64,000 nucleotides of DNA from NCBI RefSeq assembly GCF_001043175.1, contig NZ_CP011494.1, positions 868,001 to 932,000 of the forward strand, in the 5' to 3' direction. The notes beneath the pieces were generated by a model, which was given only the letters and a program-made list of their open reading frames with translations, was not told the origin of the DNA and did not search any database. Made by a program: the position numbers and the translations under genes. Shown here one piece after another: positions 23,442 through 32,777 of this stretch. This DNA is from Marinobacter psychrophilus (lineage in GTDB: Bacteria; Pseudomonadota; Gammaproteobacteria; Pseudomonadales; Oleiphilaceae). Positions within the stretch are counted from its first letter, which is position 1. Every line of letters begins with the position of its first letter.

Positions 23442-23598
23442 AGCTGGCTCAGCGTGCTCCGGGTGGTTAAGCTTGGAAGAAAAACCTGCGAAGTTTAGCA
23501 GCTCCGGCATCAATTCACATGAAGTAAGTGTCATGCTGCGCTTCTGTAAGTGCGGGTTCACACACAGTCTCGCTTTTGCGGGCAAGGCGGTTAACACT

Positions 23599-24480
23599 AT
23601 GGTTACAAAGCATGCAGACAAGGCTCAAGCCACTGGGGCCGGGGTACTCTATATTGTCGCAACGCCCATTGGTAACCTGGACGACTTATCGACGCGTGCG
23701 GTAAAAACCTTGGCAATGGTAGACCTGATTGCCGCTGAAGATACGCGTCACAGCGGGCGCCTGTTGCAGCACTTGGGCTTGCACAAGCCAATGATGGCGC
23801 TACACGATCACAACGAGCGTGACCAACATAGCCGGATACTCGCCGAGCTAGGGGCAGGCCGCAGTGTGGCTTTGATTTCGGATGCCGGAACGCCATTGAT
23901 TTCAGATCCCGGTTTTATTTTGGTGCGCGAAGCCCGAGTCCAAGGCTTTCAGGTTAGTCCGATACCAGGCGCTTGTGCTCTGGTAGCAGCCTTGAGCGCT
24001 AGCGGCCTACCCACCGATCGTTTTCAATTTATTGGTTTTTTGCCGGCCAAAGGTTCTGGCCGTCGTTCGGTGCTGGAATCGTTGCAGGCCGAAACGTCAA
24101 CTCTGGTGTTATATGAGTCACCACATCGCATCACTAATACAATTGCTGATGTCATTGCGGTAATGGGCGCAGGCCGAGAGCTGGTTCTGGGGCGGGAGCT
24201 GACGAAGGCGTTTGAAACCTTCTACTGTGGCACAGCCGAGCACGTACTGGCCGAATTGCAGCAGGACCCCCACGGCAGTCGCGGTGAGTTTGTCGTAATG
24301 ATTCACGGCGCAACTCCAGAGCCGGATAGTGAACAGACAACGTTGGAAACGGATCGCTTATTAACGATTTTGTTGACCGAATTGCCAGTTAAGACTGTGG
24401 CAAAGATGGTGGCGGAGATCACCGGCCGCAAGAAGAACGAGCTCTACCATCGCGCCTTGCAACTTAAAAGTGGTGGCTGA
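23599..24480 (+). CDS. rsmI: 16S rRNA (cytidine-1402-2'-O)-methyltransferase
   Basis: Tetrapyrrole-methylase-fold enzyme that 2'-O-methylates C1402 of 16S rRNA; RsmH, 1.1 kb downstream, N4-methylates the same base. The 293-residue protein shows LYIVATPIGNLDDLSTRAV, AAEDTRHSGRLLQHLG, ISDAGTPLISDPGF and the IGFLP motif. The ATG at 23599 is used; the open frame extends further upstream into the lpoA 5' region without a plausible start. rnpB begins about 50 bases after the stop. Confidence 0.95.
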   Translation: MVTKHADKAQATGAGVLYIVATPIGNLDDLSTRAVKTLAMVDLIAAEDTRHSGRLLQHLGLHKPMMALHDHNERDQHSRILAELGAGRSVALISDAGTPLISDPGFILVREARVQGFQVSPIPGACALVAALSASGLPTDRFQFIGFLPAKGSGRRSVLESLQAETSTLVLYESPHRITNTIADVIAVMGAGRELVLGRELTKAFETFYCGTAEHVLAELQQDPHGSRGEFVVMIHGATPEPDSEQTTLETDRLLTILLTELPVKTVAKMVAEITGRKKNELYHRALQLKSGG

Positions 24481-24495
24481 GCGCTGCGCTTTTGC

Positions 24496-24524
24496 TTGCA
24501 TGAGCTTCGGTGCCGCGCTATTGT
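24496..24524 (+). promoter_or_regulatory. Promoter of rnpB
   Basis: TTGCAT (24496-24501) and TATTGT (24519-24524) with a 17-bp spacer. The predicted start, about 24531, coincides with the P1 stem of RNase P RNA. Confidence 0.7.
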
Positions 24525-24529
24525 CGGCG

Positions 24530-24886
<357 letters not shown>

Positions 24887-24889
24887 TTT

Positions 24890-25095
24890 TCGCCCCTCTT
24901 TTAATCCCCTGTTTATTTGCCTGTGTGTGATCTATCGCTAAAAAATCTTACACCTCAACTACAGTCTGCGGTGTTCGATGCAGGTATATGATTTTATTTA
25001 TTTTCTTAAGTTTAATTTGGCAACTTCCCTTCATCGCTGTTTGTAACTCCTTGTCTTAAAAGTAACTTTTTAATATTGGCTCTCATAGTCGACGC
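24890..25095. other. A/T-rich intergenic region between rnpB and the mraZ promoter
   Basis: About 200 bases, clearly more A/T-rich than the flanking genes. I see no open frame, hairpin terminator beyond that of rnpB, or repeat in it. Confidence 0.5.
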
Positions 25096-25124
25096 TTGCA
25101 TTGTAGGGTGCGTGTTTCTATAGT
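25096..25124 (+). promoter_or_regulatory. Promoter of the dcw cluster (Pmra)
   Basis: TTGCAT (25096-25101), 17-bp spacer, TATAGT (25119-25124); expected start near 25131, some 50 bases before mraZ. The MraZ operator lies directly at and after the start site. Confidence 0.75.
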
Positions 25125-25133
25125 GTGCATAAG

Positions 25134-25158
25134 TGGGAAAAGGTGGTTTTTAGTGGGT
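25134..25158 (+). promoter_or_regulatory. MraZ operator: three repeats at 10-bp phasing
   Basis: TGGGA (25134), TGGTT (25144) and TGGGT (25154) start exactly ten bases apart, the arrangement of the TGGGN-N5 repeats bound by MraZ in E. coli. The middle copy departs from the consensus (TGGT). Overlap with the predicted start site fits autorepression of mraZ and the cluster. Confidence 0.8.
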
Positions 25159-25180
25159 TAAAATCCCAGAGACAGGGCTA

Positions 25181-25630
25181 ATGAGCAATTTTTTTGGCAG
25201 TCATGCGATCAATATGGACGTTAAGGGTCGCTTGGCGATCCCTGCAAAGGTGCGCGAGGAACTTATTCAGATCTGTGGCGGCCGTTTTATATTGACAGTT
25301 GCAGACGCTGACCGTTGTCTGCGGTTGTATCCGCAATCTGTGTGGGATGAATTGCGTCCCGCCATTGAAGCGCTTCCCAACATGAGCAGAGCAGCATTAC
25401 GCCTGCAGCGCCTGGTGCTGGGTAATGCCGCGCAAATGGAACTGGATTCGGCAGGCCGGGTTTTAATTCCACCCACGCTCAGACAATACGCCCGGCTGGA
25501 GAAAAAACTGATGTTAATAGGCCAAGGTAAAAAGTTGGAATTATGGAGCGAGGAAAGCTGGAACCATTTACTCGACACACCTCCTGACGCCGAAGAGATG
25601 ACTGACGCCATGAAGGACTTGTCGCTGTGA
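25181..25630 (+). CDS. mraZ: Transcriptional regulator MraZ
   Basis: DNA-binding regulator of the division and wall cluster, with two SpoVT-AbrB-type domains that assemble into rings. The 149-residue protein begins with [23 protein letters not shown] and has the second repeat [22 protein letters not shown], each with the conserved D-x-K/A-GR-x-x-IP core. The operator lies just upstream. The TGA overlaps the rsmH GTG (GTGA), a four-base coupling. Confidence 0.96.
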   Translation: MSNFFGSHAINMDVKGRLAIPAKVREELIQICGGRFILTVADADRCLRLYPQSVWDELRPAIEALPNMSRAALRLQRLVLGNAAQMELDSAGRVLIPPTLRQYARLEKKLMLIGQGKKLELWSEESWNHLLDTPPDAEEMTDAMKDLSL

Positions 25631-26603
25631 CGCTGACGTCGATTAATGGCTCTGTGGGTTCGTTCTCGCATCGTTCGGTGTTGTTGGACTCAGCGGTAGA
25701 TTTATTGCTGACCGGTAGTGGCGGCCACTACGTTGACGCTACGTTTGGCCGTGGCGGCCACAGTCGCATGATTCTTGAACGCCTGACTGAAAGTGGCGTG
25801 CTGCTGGGTATCGATAAAGACCCGCAGGCCATCGACGAAGCTCGTACTCTGGCGGCGGCAGATTCACGTTTTAATGTTTTTCACGGCTCGTTTGCCGACC
25901 TGAGTCAGGCGCTGGAGCAGGTGCAGTGGCCTCAGGTGGAAGGCGTATTAATGGATTTAGGGGTGTCTTCGCCACAGCTGGACGATGCTTCTCGTGGTTT
26001 TAGTTTTATGCGCAAGGGCCCACTGGACATGCGGATGAATCCTCAGCAAGCGCCCAGTGCTGCAGAGTGGCTTGCCAGTGCTGATGAAAAAGTGATTGCT
26101 GACGTTATTTTTAAATACGGTGAAGAACGATTCTCCCGTCGTATTGCCCGGCTGATAGTGGAGCGCCGTGCAGAAGCGCCGATCAGCACCACCCTGGAAT
26201 TGGCAGAACTGGTGGCTAAGGCGGTACCAAAAAAGGAAAACACAAGCATCCAGCGACTCGGACATTTCAGGCTATTCGCATTTTCATCAACCGCGAACTG
26301 GAAGATCTGGAGCTTGGTTTGAGGGCAGCTGCCGAGAAACTGGCCCCCGGTGGCCGTTTGGTAGTAATCAGTTTTCACTCGTTAGAAGACCGGTTGGTGA
26401 AGCGTTTTATGCGTGATCTGGCGCGTGGCCCGCAGATGCCCAAGGGTATTCCGGTCACTGCAGCTGAAGAGTCATCGGCGTATCGTCTTATTGGCAAGGC
26501 CAGCAAGGCGGCGTCTGACGAGGTGAGCGATAACGTAAGAGCCCGCAGCGCGGTAATGCGGGTGTTGGAACGTCGCGCAGACATTGCACAGGACAAAATT
26601 TGA
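25627..26603 (+). CDS. rsmH: 16S rRNA (cytosine-1402-N4)-methyltransferase, interrupted by a -1 frameshift
   Basis: SAM-dependent methyltransferase of C1402 in the ribosomal P site. From the GTG at 25627 the frame gives the normal N-terminus ([25 protein letters not shown] at residues 38-48, [14 protein letters not shown]) until KAVPKK, then reads about 28 unrelated residues to a TGA at 26320-26322. In the -1 frame the missing part continues perfectly: [20 protein letters not shown], then [19 protein letters not shown], to the stop at 26601-26603. The break lies at A_AAA_AAG (26229-26235), with AAA and AAG as in-frame codons. Combined length, about 325 residues, fits the family. Either a base is missing in an A-run (mutation or sequencing error) or the site slips. 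The ftsL ATG overlaps the stop. Confidence 0.88.
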
Positions 26604-27010
26604 TGGGTGCTGTGGCGATCGAAGAGCGGGTGCAAACCCGCCGTTTGAATACCAAAGTGGTGAGGAGTGGCGTAGCGTCTGCGCTGCGCATTTCCGGCCA
26701 GGTGTTCGTTGCAACACGGCAAAGCAATGTTTTGGTCTCGCTGGTACTTGTGATTGTGTTGGTGGCTTCTGCCATTGGTGTGGTGGCAAGTGCCCATAAA
26801 AATCGTGTGTTGTTCAACGGGCTGTCACAACTGCATGAAGGTCGCGACGATTTCCAGCGAGAATGGAGCCAGTTGCTGTTGGAACAAAGTGCGTTAAGTG
26901 CTCACGGACGTGTTGAAAGCTTGGCGTCCACGCGTTTCGATATGGTTGTGCCCGGGCGCCAGGACATTGTGTTGGTGCCGCTATTGGTGCCAACAAAACG
27001 GCTTTATTGA
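26603..27010 (+). CDS. ftsL: Cell division protein FtsL
   Basis: Small bitopic protein that joins FtsB and FtsQ and helps activate the FtsWI synthase. The 135 residues consist of a cytoplasmic basic segment of about 40, one membrane helix (VLVSLVLVIVLVASAIGVV) and a periplasmic coiled coil with the family pattern LFNGLSQLHEGRDDFQREW and LLLEQSALSAHGRVE. The ATG at 26603 shares a base with the rsmH stop. Position between rsmH and ftsI is standard. Confidence 0.93.
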   Translation: MGAVAIEERVQTRRLNTKVVRSGVASALRISGQVFVATRQSNVLVSLVLVIVLVASAIGVVASAHKNRVLFNGLSQLHEGRDDFQREWSQLLLEQSALSAHGRVESLASTRFDMVVPGRQDIVLVPLLVPTKRLY

Positions 27011-27083
27011 ATTTCACGCAGATATAACAGGCAGCGGTCAGGCCGACTGACGATGAACAGAATCTTGAGCAGGAATCGCTAAC

Positions 27084-28829
27084 GTGTCCGACCCGCAAGC
27101 CACAGCTACATGGAGTCAGCGCATCGCCGCTAACTGGCGCTATGGCTTCGTATTAGGCGCATTCATTTTGGTGGTCGGCTCTATTTCTGTGCGTTTAGTG
27201 GATCTACATGTCATCGACAACGATTTTCTTCGCCAACAGGGCGACGTTCGAACAATTCGCGTAGAAAGTATTGACGCTCATCGTGGCGTTATTTCCGATC
27301 GATATGGTGAACCATTGGCAGTGAGTACGCCGGTACAGACGCTTTGGATGAATCCATCGGAGATGGACCCAGCAGAGCCGCGCATCGCCAACCTTGCTCG
27401 CTTGCTTCAGCTTAACGAAGCGACTCTGCGTCAGCGATTGACTGACTATGCTGCTCGGGAATTTATTTACCTTCGCAGGAAAATTCAGCCCGAACTGGCG
27501 CGCAAAGCGATGGCTCTGGGCATCGGCGGAGTCTACTCTCGCCAAGAATATCGACGCTACTACCCTGCAGGAGAAGTCACCGCGCACGTTGTTGGCTTTA
27601 CCAACATAGACGAGAGCGGTCAGGAAGGTATTGAGCTGGCTTACAATCGGGTTTTGTCCGGAGAGTCCGGGCGTAAGCGGGTGTTAAAAGACAACCGTGG
27701 TCGGCTGATCAAAGATTTGACGCTGATTCGTGATGCTCGTCCGGGGGGCAAATTGACATTGAGCCTCGATTTGCGACTGCAGTATTTGGCTTACCGCGAA
27801 TTAAAAGCGGTCGTCAGCGCACACAATGCCCGCGGTGGCACCCTGGTGATGCTGGATGCGAACAGTGGCGAAGTGCTGGCGATGGTGAACCAGGGCTCCT
27901 ATAACCCAAATGATCGCAGCCAAATGGCGGCGGAAAATCTTCGCAACAAAGCCATTACCGATCTGTTTGAACCTGGTTCTGCGATGAAACCACTGGCTAT
28001 GGCTGCGGCGCTGGAAACGGATCAATATACGATCGGCAGCCATATTGATACGTCCCCGGGTTTTCGCCGTTTTGGTCGTTTTACCATTCGTGACAGCGGT
28101 AACTACGGCGTTTTGAGTCTGACGGATATCGTTGTGAAGTCGAGCAACGTAGGCATGAGCAAGATTGCCACCGAGATTGGCGGCCAAGTGATTCGCGATT
28201 TTTATGCCCGTGTTGGCCTCGGTCAGCCGACGGGCATCGGCTTTCCGGGTGAAGCCGTCGGGGTTCTGCCATCGCCTGTTAAATGGCGGCCGGCGGCAGA
28301 GGCTACGCTGGCTTACGGTTATGGGCTTAGCGTAAATGCGCTGCAGTTGGCGCAAGCTTATATGGTCATTGCCAACGGCGGCGTGCGCTATCCGTTGAGC
28401 TTGTTGAAGCTGGATCATGCGCCGACCGGCCAGCGCGTGGTGTCAGAACAGGTAACAGCAAAAATTCGGAGCATGTTAAGTGACGTTGTCACTCGCGGTA
28501 CCGGCAAGCGCGCGCAACCGGGGTTCTATTCCGCCGGAGGTAAAACCGGTACCGTTCATTTGGTGGGTGCCGAAGGTTACGAAGACGGCCAATACAAGGC
28601 TATTTTTGCCGGCATGGCGCCCATCAATAACCCGCGAATTGTCACTGTCGTGGCGGTGGATGCGCCTCAGTCTGGCGAATATTACGGCGGTGAGGTGGCT
28701 GCACCAGTGTTTGCACGAGTGATGAGCGATGCCTTACGGTTGCTTAACGTCAAACCGGAGTTGGATATAGTGCACAGCAGTGCGCGGACGCCGCCAGCAC
28801 CTTCATCCGCCAGCGGGGAGAGGGGCTAA
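27084..28829 (+). CDS. ftsI: Peptidoglycan D,D-transpeptidase FtsI (PBP3)
   Basis: Septal transpeptidase that works with FtsW. The 581-residue protein starts at GTG and has a short cytoplasmic tail, one membrane helix (YGFVLGAFILVVGSISVRLV), a pedestal domain with RGVISDRYGEPLAVS, and the transpeptidase domain. Active-site motifs are complete: GSAMKP with the catalytic Ser near residue 297, SSN (KSSNVGMSK), and KTGT near residue 485. Two bases separate it from murE. Confidence 0.97.
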   Translation: MSDPQATATWSQRIAANWRYGFVLGAFILVVGSISVRLVDLHVIDNDFLRQQGDVRTIRVESIDAHRGVISDRYGEPLAVSTPVQTLWMNPSEMDPAEPRIANLARLLQLNEATLRQRLTDYAAREFIYLRRKIQPELARKAMALGIGGVYSRQEYRRYYPAGEVTAHVVGFTNIDESGQEGIELAYNRVLSGESGRKRVLKDNRGRLIKDLTLIRDARPGGKLTLSLDLRLQYLAYRELKAVVSAHNARGGTLVMLDANSGEVLAMVNQGSYNPNDRSQMAAENLRNKAITDLFEPGSAMKPLAMAAALETDQYTIGSHIDTSPGFRRFGRFTIRDSGNYGVLSLTDIVVKSSNVGMSKIATEIGGQVIRDFYARVGLGQPTGIGFPGEAVGVLPSPVKWRPAAEATLAYGYGLSVNALQLAQAYMVIANGGVRYPLSLLKLDHAPTGQRVVSEQVTAKIRSMLSDVVTRGTGKRAQPGFYSAGGKTGTVHLVGAEGYEDGQYKAIFAGMAPINNPRIVTVVAVDAPQSGEYYGGEVAAPVFARVMSDALRLLNVKPELDIVHSSARTPPAPSSASGERG

Positions 28830-28831
28830 CC

Positions 28832-30316
28832 ATGCAGATAGCGTCGTTAAATACATTGTTGCAAGGTCTCGTTGTGGTGCCTTCGGTATTTGATGTGACC
28901 ATCCACGGCTTGCAAACTGATAGCCGAAAAGTGCGGACCGGTGACGCGTTTGTAGCTTTGGCTGGCGCTCATACCGGCCCCGAACGTTATATAGATGACG
29001 CTATTCTCGCAGGCGCATCGGTGGTTTTACTGGAGTCGGAGCAGGCCGGTGAGTGCAGCGAGCGTAGCGGCGCTTTAATAGTGCCGGTGCCCGACTTGAA
29101 AGCCTGCCTGGGTAAGCTGGCGGACCGGTTTTTTGAATATCCGTCCCAGCGCCTGCAGCTTATCGGCGTAACTGGTACCAACGGCAAAACCTCGGTAACT
29201 CAGTATATTGCCCAGTTGCTTCAGGCGGCGGGCATGCCCTGTGGCGTAATGGGCACATTGGGTTACGGCATGCTCGAGGCTTTGCAGCCGGCGACGCACA
29301 CAACCCCAGATGTGGTGCAAACCAATCGGGTACTGGCAGGTATCTTGGCCAACGGTGGCCGTGCTGCCGCGATGGAAGTGTCTTCCCATGCTTTGGATCA
29401 AGGTCGCATCGATCGTCTTACTCTAACGGCCGCGGTGTTTACCAATCTGACCCGGGATCATCTTGATTATCACGGCTCCATGGCCGCCTACGGTGAAGCT
29501 AAGGCCAAGCTTTTTACCCGTGAAGAATTGCGTTTCGTGGTGATTAATGTCGACGACCCATTTGGTCGCAAGCTTTACCACCAGCTTGAAGGCAAGTGTG
29601 ACCGCCTTCGTTTCAGCCTTGATGAGTCTCATATGGAGTTATGGCTGAAAGAGTTTTGTGTTTTGGACAACGGCTTTCGCGCTGTGCTGGATGGCCGGTG
29701 GGGCGAATTCACCATCGAAGCGCCGCTGATGGGCCGCTTTAATGCCAGTAATGTACTGGCTGCGGTTACCACCGTGATGGCATTGGGGGTCGATGTAACC
29801 CAAGTGCAGCAAGGCGTTTGCCGGTTGGCGCCACCCCCTGGACGTTTGCAGGTGTTTACCGCCGGTGACGGTGCTCGGGCGGTGGTGGATTATGCTCACA
29901 CCCCGGATGCATTGAGCAGCGCGCTGGCGGCGTTGCGCCCCCACGTAAGCGGACGGCTGATTTGCGTTTTCGGTTGTGGCGGCGATCGTGACAGCGGCAA
30001 ACGGCCGGAAATGGCGCAACAGGCTGAAAACGGCGCTGATTTGGTGATTGTCACGGACGATAACCCGCGTACTGAAAACCCGTCTGCTATCACGGCCGCT
30101 ATCATGGCCGGATTCATAGCTCCAGAAAAGGTTCAACTGATTCACGGTCGCGCCCAAGCCATCGAGGCTGCCCTTGCTCTGGCTGGCCCGAACGATCTGG
30201 TACTGGTGGCTGGTAAAGGTCACGAAGATTATCAGGATATCGCCGGTTGCAAGCATCTGTTCAGTGACAGCGAGCAGGTAACCCATGCGCTGACACAGCG
30301 GGAGGAGGTGGTATGA
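28832..30316 (+). CDS. murE: UDP-MurNAc-tripeptide synthetase (meso-diaminopimelate ligase)
   Basis: Adds meso-diaminopimelate to UDP-MurNAc-L-Ala-D-Glu in the cytoplasm. The 494 residues show the Mur-ligase ATP loop GTNGKTSVTQY, the DYAHTPDAL motif and, near residue 410, DNPR, the signature for diaminopimelate rather than lysine; this fits a Gram-negative wall. The stop overlaps the murF start. Confidence 0.97.
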   Translation: MQIASLNTLLQGLVVVPSVFDVTIHGLQTDSRKVRTGDAFVALAGAHTGPERYIDDAILAGASVVLLESEQAGECSERSGALIVPVPDLKACLGKLADRFFEYPSQRLQLIGVTGTNGKTSVTQYIAQLLQAAGMPCGVMGTLGYGMLEALQPATHTTPDVVQTNRVLAGILANGGRAAAMEVSSHALDQGRIDRLTLTAAVFTNLTRDHLDYHGSMAAYGEAKAKLFTREELRFVVINVDDPFGRKLYHQLEGKCDRLRFSLDESHMELWLKEFCVLDNGFRAVLDGRWGEFTIEAPLMGRFNASNVLAAVTTVMALGVDVTQVQQGVCRLAPPPGRLQVFTAGDGARAVVDYAHTPDALSSALAALRPHVSGRLICVFGCGGDRDSGKRPEMAQQAENGADLVIVTDDNPRTENPSAITAAIMAGFIAPEKVQLIHGRAQAIEAALALAGPNDLVLVAGKGHEDYQDIAGCKHLFSDSEQVTHALTQREEVV

Positions 30317-31692
30317 TGCGCGCCTTTTCGCTAGCTGAAGCTGTGCAGTGGTTGCAGCCTGACTGTCATTTTGACGGGCCAGACAATTTAACGTTCAACG
30401 CGGTTAACACCGACACCCGCAGCTTGCTGCCAGGGCAGTTGTTTGTGGCGTTGCGCGGTGACAATTTTGACGGCCACCGGTTTTTGCAGCAAGCGCAGGA
30501 GCAGGGTGCAAGCGCCGCCGTTGTGGATCGTATTGATGCCGCTGTGGCCCTGCCCCAGTTACTGGTCAGCGATACCTTGATCGCGTTGGGTCAGCTGGCA
30601 ACGGCGCACCGTGCAACCAGCAACGCAATCCTGGTTGCTATTACCGGCAGCAGCGGCAAAACCACGGTGCGTGAAATGACCGGGGCTATTTTGCAACAGA
30701 TGGGCCCGGCTTTGATTACCCAAGGCAATCTGAACAATCACATTGGTGTGCCGCTGACCCTGTTTGGTCTGGCTCCTAAATACCGCTTTGGTGCGATCGA
30801 GCTGGGCGCCAGTGGCCTTAATGAAATTGCTTATACCGTGGCTATGGTGAAACCGCAGGTGGTGATTCTAACCAATGCGGGCCAAGCCCATCTGGAAGGT
30901 TTTGGCAGCTACCAGAACATCGTGCTTGCCAAGGGCGAAATTATCGACGGCGCGGCCGATGACGGCCTGGTTGTACTTAATCGGGACGATCCGGCGTTTG
31001 ATCAGTGGCTGGCCCGTGCCGGCCGTCGCCGTGTGGCAAGCGTAAGTCGCGCAGACCATGCTGAAGCTGATTATAAGGCCACAGCCGGGGCCGGCGGCCA
31101 ACTGCAGATCAGCGGGCCAGATGGCTGGCTTTGCGACCTGCGGCTTGGTCTTGAAGGTGACCACAATCTCAGTAACGCGGCTATGGCAGCTGCTGCAGCG
31201 CGTGAGCTGGGCGCCACCAATGAACAGATTAAAACCGGGCTGGAGCAGGTGTTAGCGGTAAAAGGTCGCTTGCACATACAGCCACTGGCGCAAGGTTGGA
31301 CCCTCATTGATGACAGCTACAACGCCAATCCGGCGTCGATCAAAGCCGCCTTGGCGGTGCTGGCAAAACGCCCGTCACCGCGCATTGCAGTGCTGGGCGC
31401 CATGGCTGAACTGGGGGAGGAGGCTGCCCAGCTGCACCGGGAAGTCGCGCAATACGCTCGTGATCTGGGCATTGAACGGTTGCTGGCGGTAGGCCCGGGC
31501 TGTGAAGGCTACGGCAGGGGATTTGGTGCCACGGTCGAAATCTGCGCAAGTCACGACCAAGCCATTAATGCCGTTTTAAAAAACACACAAGTACCGGCTA
31601 CTGTGCTGGTGAAAGGTTCTCGTAGTTCCGCCATGGAGATTGTGGCGGAAGGAATAAAAAATAAGGTGAATGGCACATGCTGCTCTGGTTGA
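30313..31692 (+). CDS. murF: UDP-MurNAc-tripeptide--D-Ala-D-Ala ligase
   Basis: Completes the UDP-MurNAc-pentapeptide by adding the dipeptide D-Ala-D-Ala, which DdlB makes. The 459-residue protein has the ATP loop [21 protein letters not shown] and [15 protein letters not shown]. Two adjacent ATGs (30313 and 30316) are possible starts behind GGGAGGAGG. The 3' end overlaps mraY by 16 bases. Confidence 0.97.
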   Translation: MMRAFSLAEAVQWLQPDCHFDGPDNLTFNAVNTDTRSLLPGQLFVALRGDNFDGHRFLQQAQEQGASAAVVDRIDAAVALPQLLVSDTLIALGQLATAHRATSNAILVAITGSSGKTTVREMTGAILQQMGPALITQGNLNNHIGVPLTLFGLAPKYRFGAIELGASGLNEIAYTVAMVKPQVVILTNAGQAHLEGFGSYQNIVLAKGEIIDGAADDGLVVLNRDDPAFDQWLARAGRRRVASVSRADHAEADYKATAGAGGQLQISGPDGWLCDLRLGLEGDHNLSNAAMAAAAARELGATNEQIKTGLEQVLAVKGRLHIQPLAQGWTLIDDSYNANPASIKAALAVLAKRPSPRIAVLGAMAELGEEAAQLHREVAQYARDLGIERLLAVGPGCEGYGRGFGATVEICASHDQAINAVLKNTQVPATVLVKGSRSSAMEIVAEGIKNKVNGTCCSG

Positions 31693-32762
31693 CAGAGATA
31701 CTCTCACAGTACTTCACATCGCTGACGGTGTTTCAGTACCTCACCCTGCGTGGCATTCTGGGCACGCTAACGGCGCTGCTGATTTCGCTGCTGGTGGGCC
31801 CGGTGATGATTCGCAAACTGGCGCAATACCAAATTGGCCAGGCGGTTCGCGACGACGGCCCGCAAACCCATCTGAGCAAAGCCGGTACACCAACCATGGG
31901 TGGCGCGCTTATTCTGGTGGCCATCGCTGTTAGCACCCTATTGTGGGCAGATTTAAGCAACCGCTACGTGTGGATCACCCTGCTGGTCACTCTGCTATTT
32001 GGTGCTATCGGCTGGGTAGATGATTATCGCAAAGTGGTCGAGCGCAACCCTCGTGGCCTACCCGCTCGGTGGAAGTATTTCTGGCAGTCGGTGGTAGGCG
32101 CTGGTGCCGCTGTTGCGTTGTTTGTGACAGCCTCTCTACCTCAGGAAACCTCGCTATATCTGCCGTTCTTCAAGCAGGTGTCGCTCACTATGGGGCCGGT
32201 GCTGTTTATTCTGCTGACCTATTTCGTGATTGTTGGCACCAGTAACGCGGTCAACCTTACCGACGGACTGGATGGTCTGGCGATTATGCCCACGGTGATG
32301 GTAGCCGCTGCTCTTGGCATATTTGCTTACCTGTCGGGCCACGTCCAGTTTGCCAATTACCTGTTGATTCCGCGCTTGCCTGGCACCGGCGAACTGATTG
32401 TGTTTTGCGGCTCTATTGTCGGCGCCGGTCTGGGATTTTTGTGGTTCAACACTTATCCCGCTCAGGTGTTTATGGGCGATGTCGGTGCTCTTGCTCTGGG
32501 TGCAGCGCTTGGCATAGTGGCGGTGATTGTACGTCAGGAAATTGTGCTGTTCATCATGGGTGGCGTGTTTGTGATGGAAACCGTATCGGTAATTTTGCAG
32601 GTGGCGTCGTTCCGCCTGACCGGGCGGCGAATTTTTCGCATGGCGCCGCTGCATCACCATTTTGAATTGAAAGGCTGGCCCGAGCCGCGGGTTATCGTGC
32701 GCTTTTGGGTCATTACCGTGGTTCTGGTGTTAATTGGTTTGGCCAGTTTAAAGCTGAGATAA
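31677..32762 (+). CDS. mraY: Phospho-N-acetylmuramoyl-pentapeptide transferase
   Basis: Membrane enzyme that moves phospho-MurNAc-pentapeptide onto undecaprenyl phosphate to form lipid I. The 361 residues have about ten hydrophobic helices and the family's catalytic signatures: [21 protein letters not shown] and the histidine-rich [12 protein letters not shown] near the C-terminus. Its start lies inside the 3' end of murF, which implies coupling. Confidence 0.97.
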   Translation: MLLWLTEILSQYFTSLTVFQYLTLRGILGTLTALLISLLVGPVMIRKLAQYQIGQAVRDDGPQTHLSKAGTPTMGGALILVAIAVSTLLWADLSNRYVWITLLVTLLFGAIGWVDDYRKVVERNPRGLPARWKYFWQSVVGAGAAVALFVTASLPQETSLYLPFFKQVSLTMGPVLFILLTYFVIVGTSNAVNLTDGLDGLAIMPTVMVAAALGIFAYLSGHVQFANYLLIPRLPGTGELIVFCGSIVGAGLGFLWFNTYPAQVFMGDVGALALGAALGIVAVIVRQEIVLFIMGGVFVMETVSVILQVASFRLTGRRIFRMAPLHHHFELKGWPEPRVIVRFWVITVVLVLIGLASLKLR

Positions 32763-32777
32763 GGAGGATTGCCGAAT

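Noticed and set aside
26168..26416. Third-frame ORF over the rsmH break
   Set aside because: Its peptide has no similarity to RsmH; the true continuation is in the -1 frame.
27801..28418. Minus-strand frames opposite ftsI, murE (29639-30286), ilvC (2044-2733) and mraY (32154-32660)
   Set aside because: Shadows of highly conserved genes; peptides look like reversed reading of them and lack recognisable domains.
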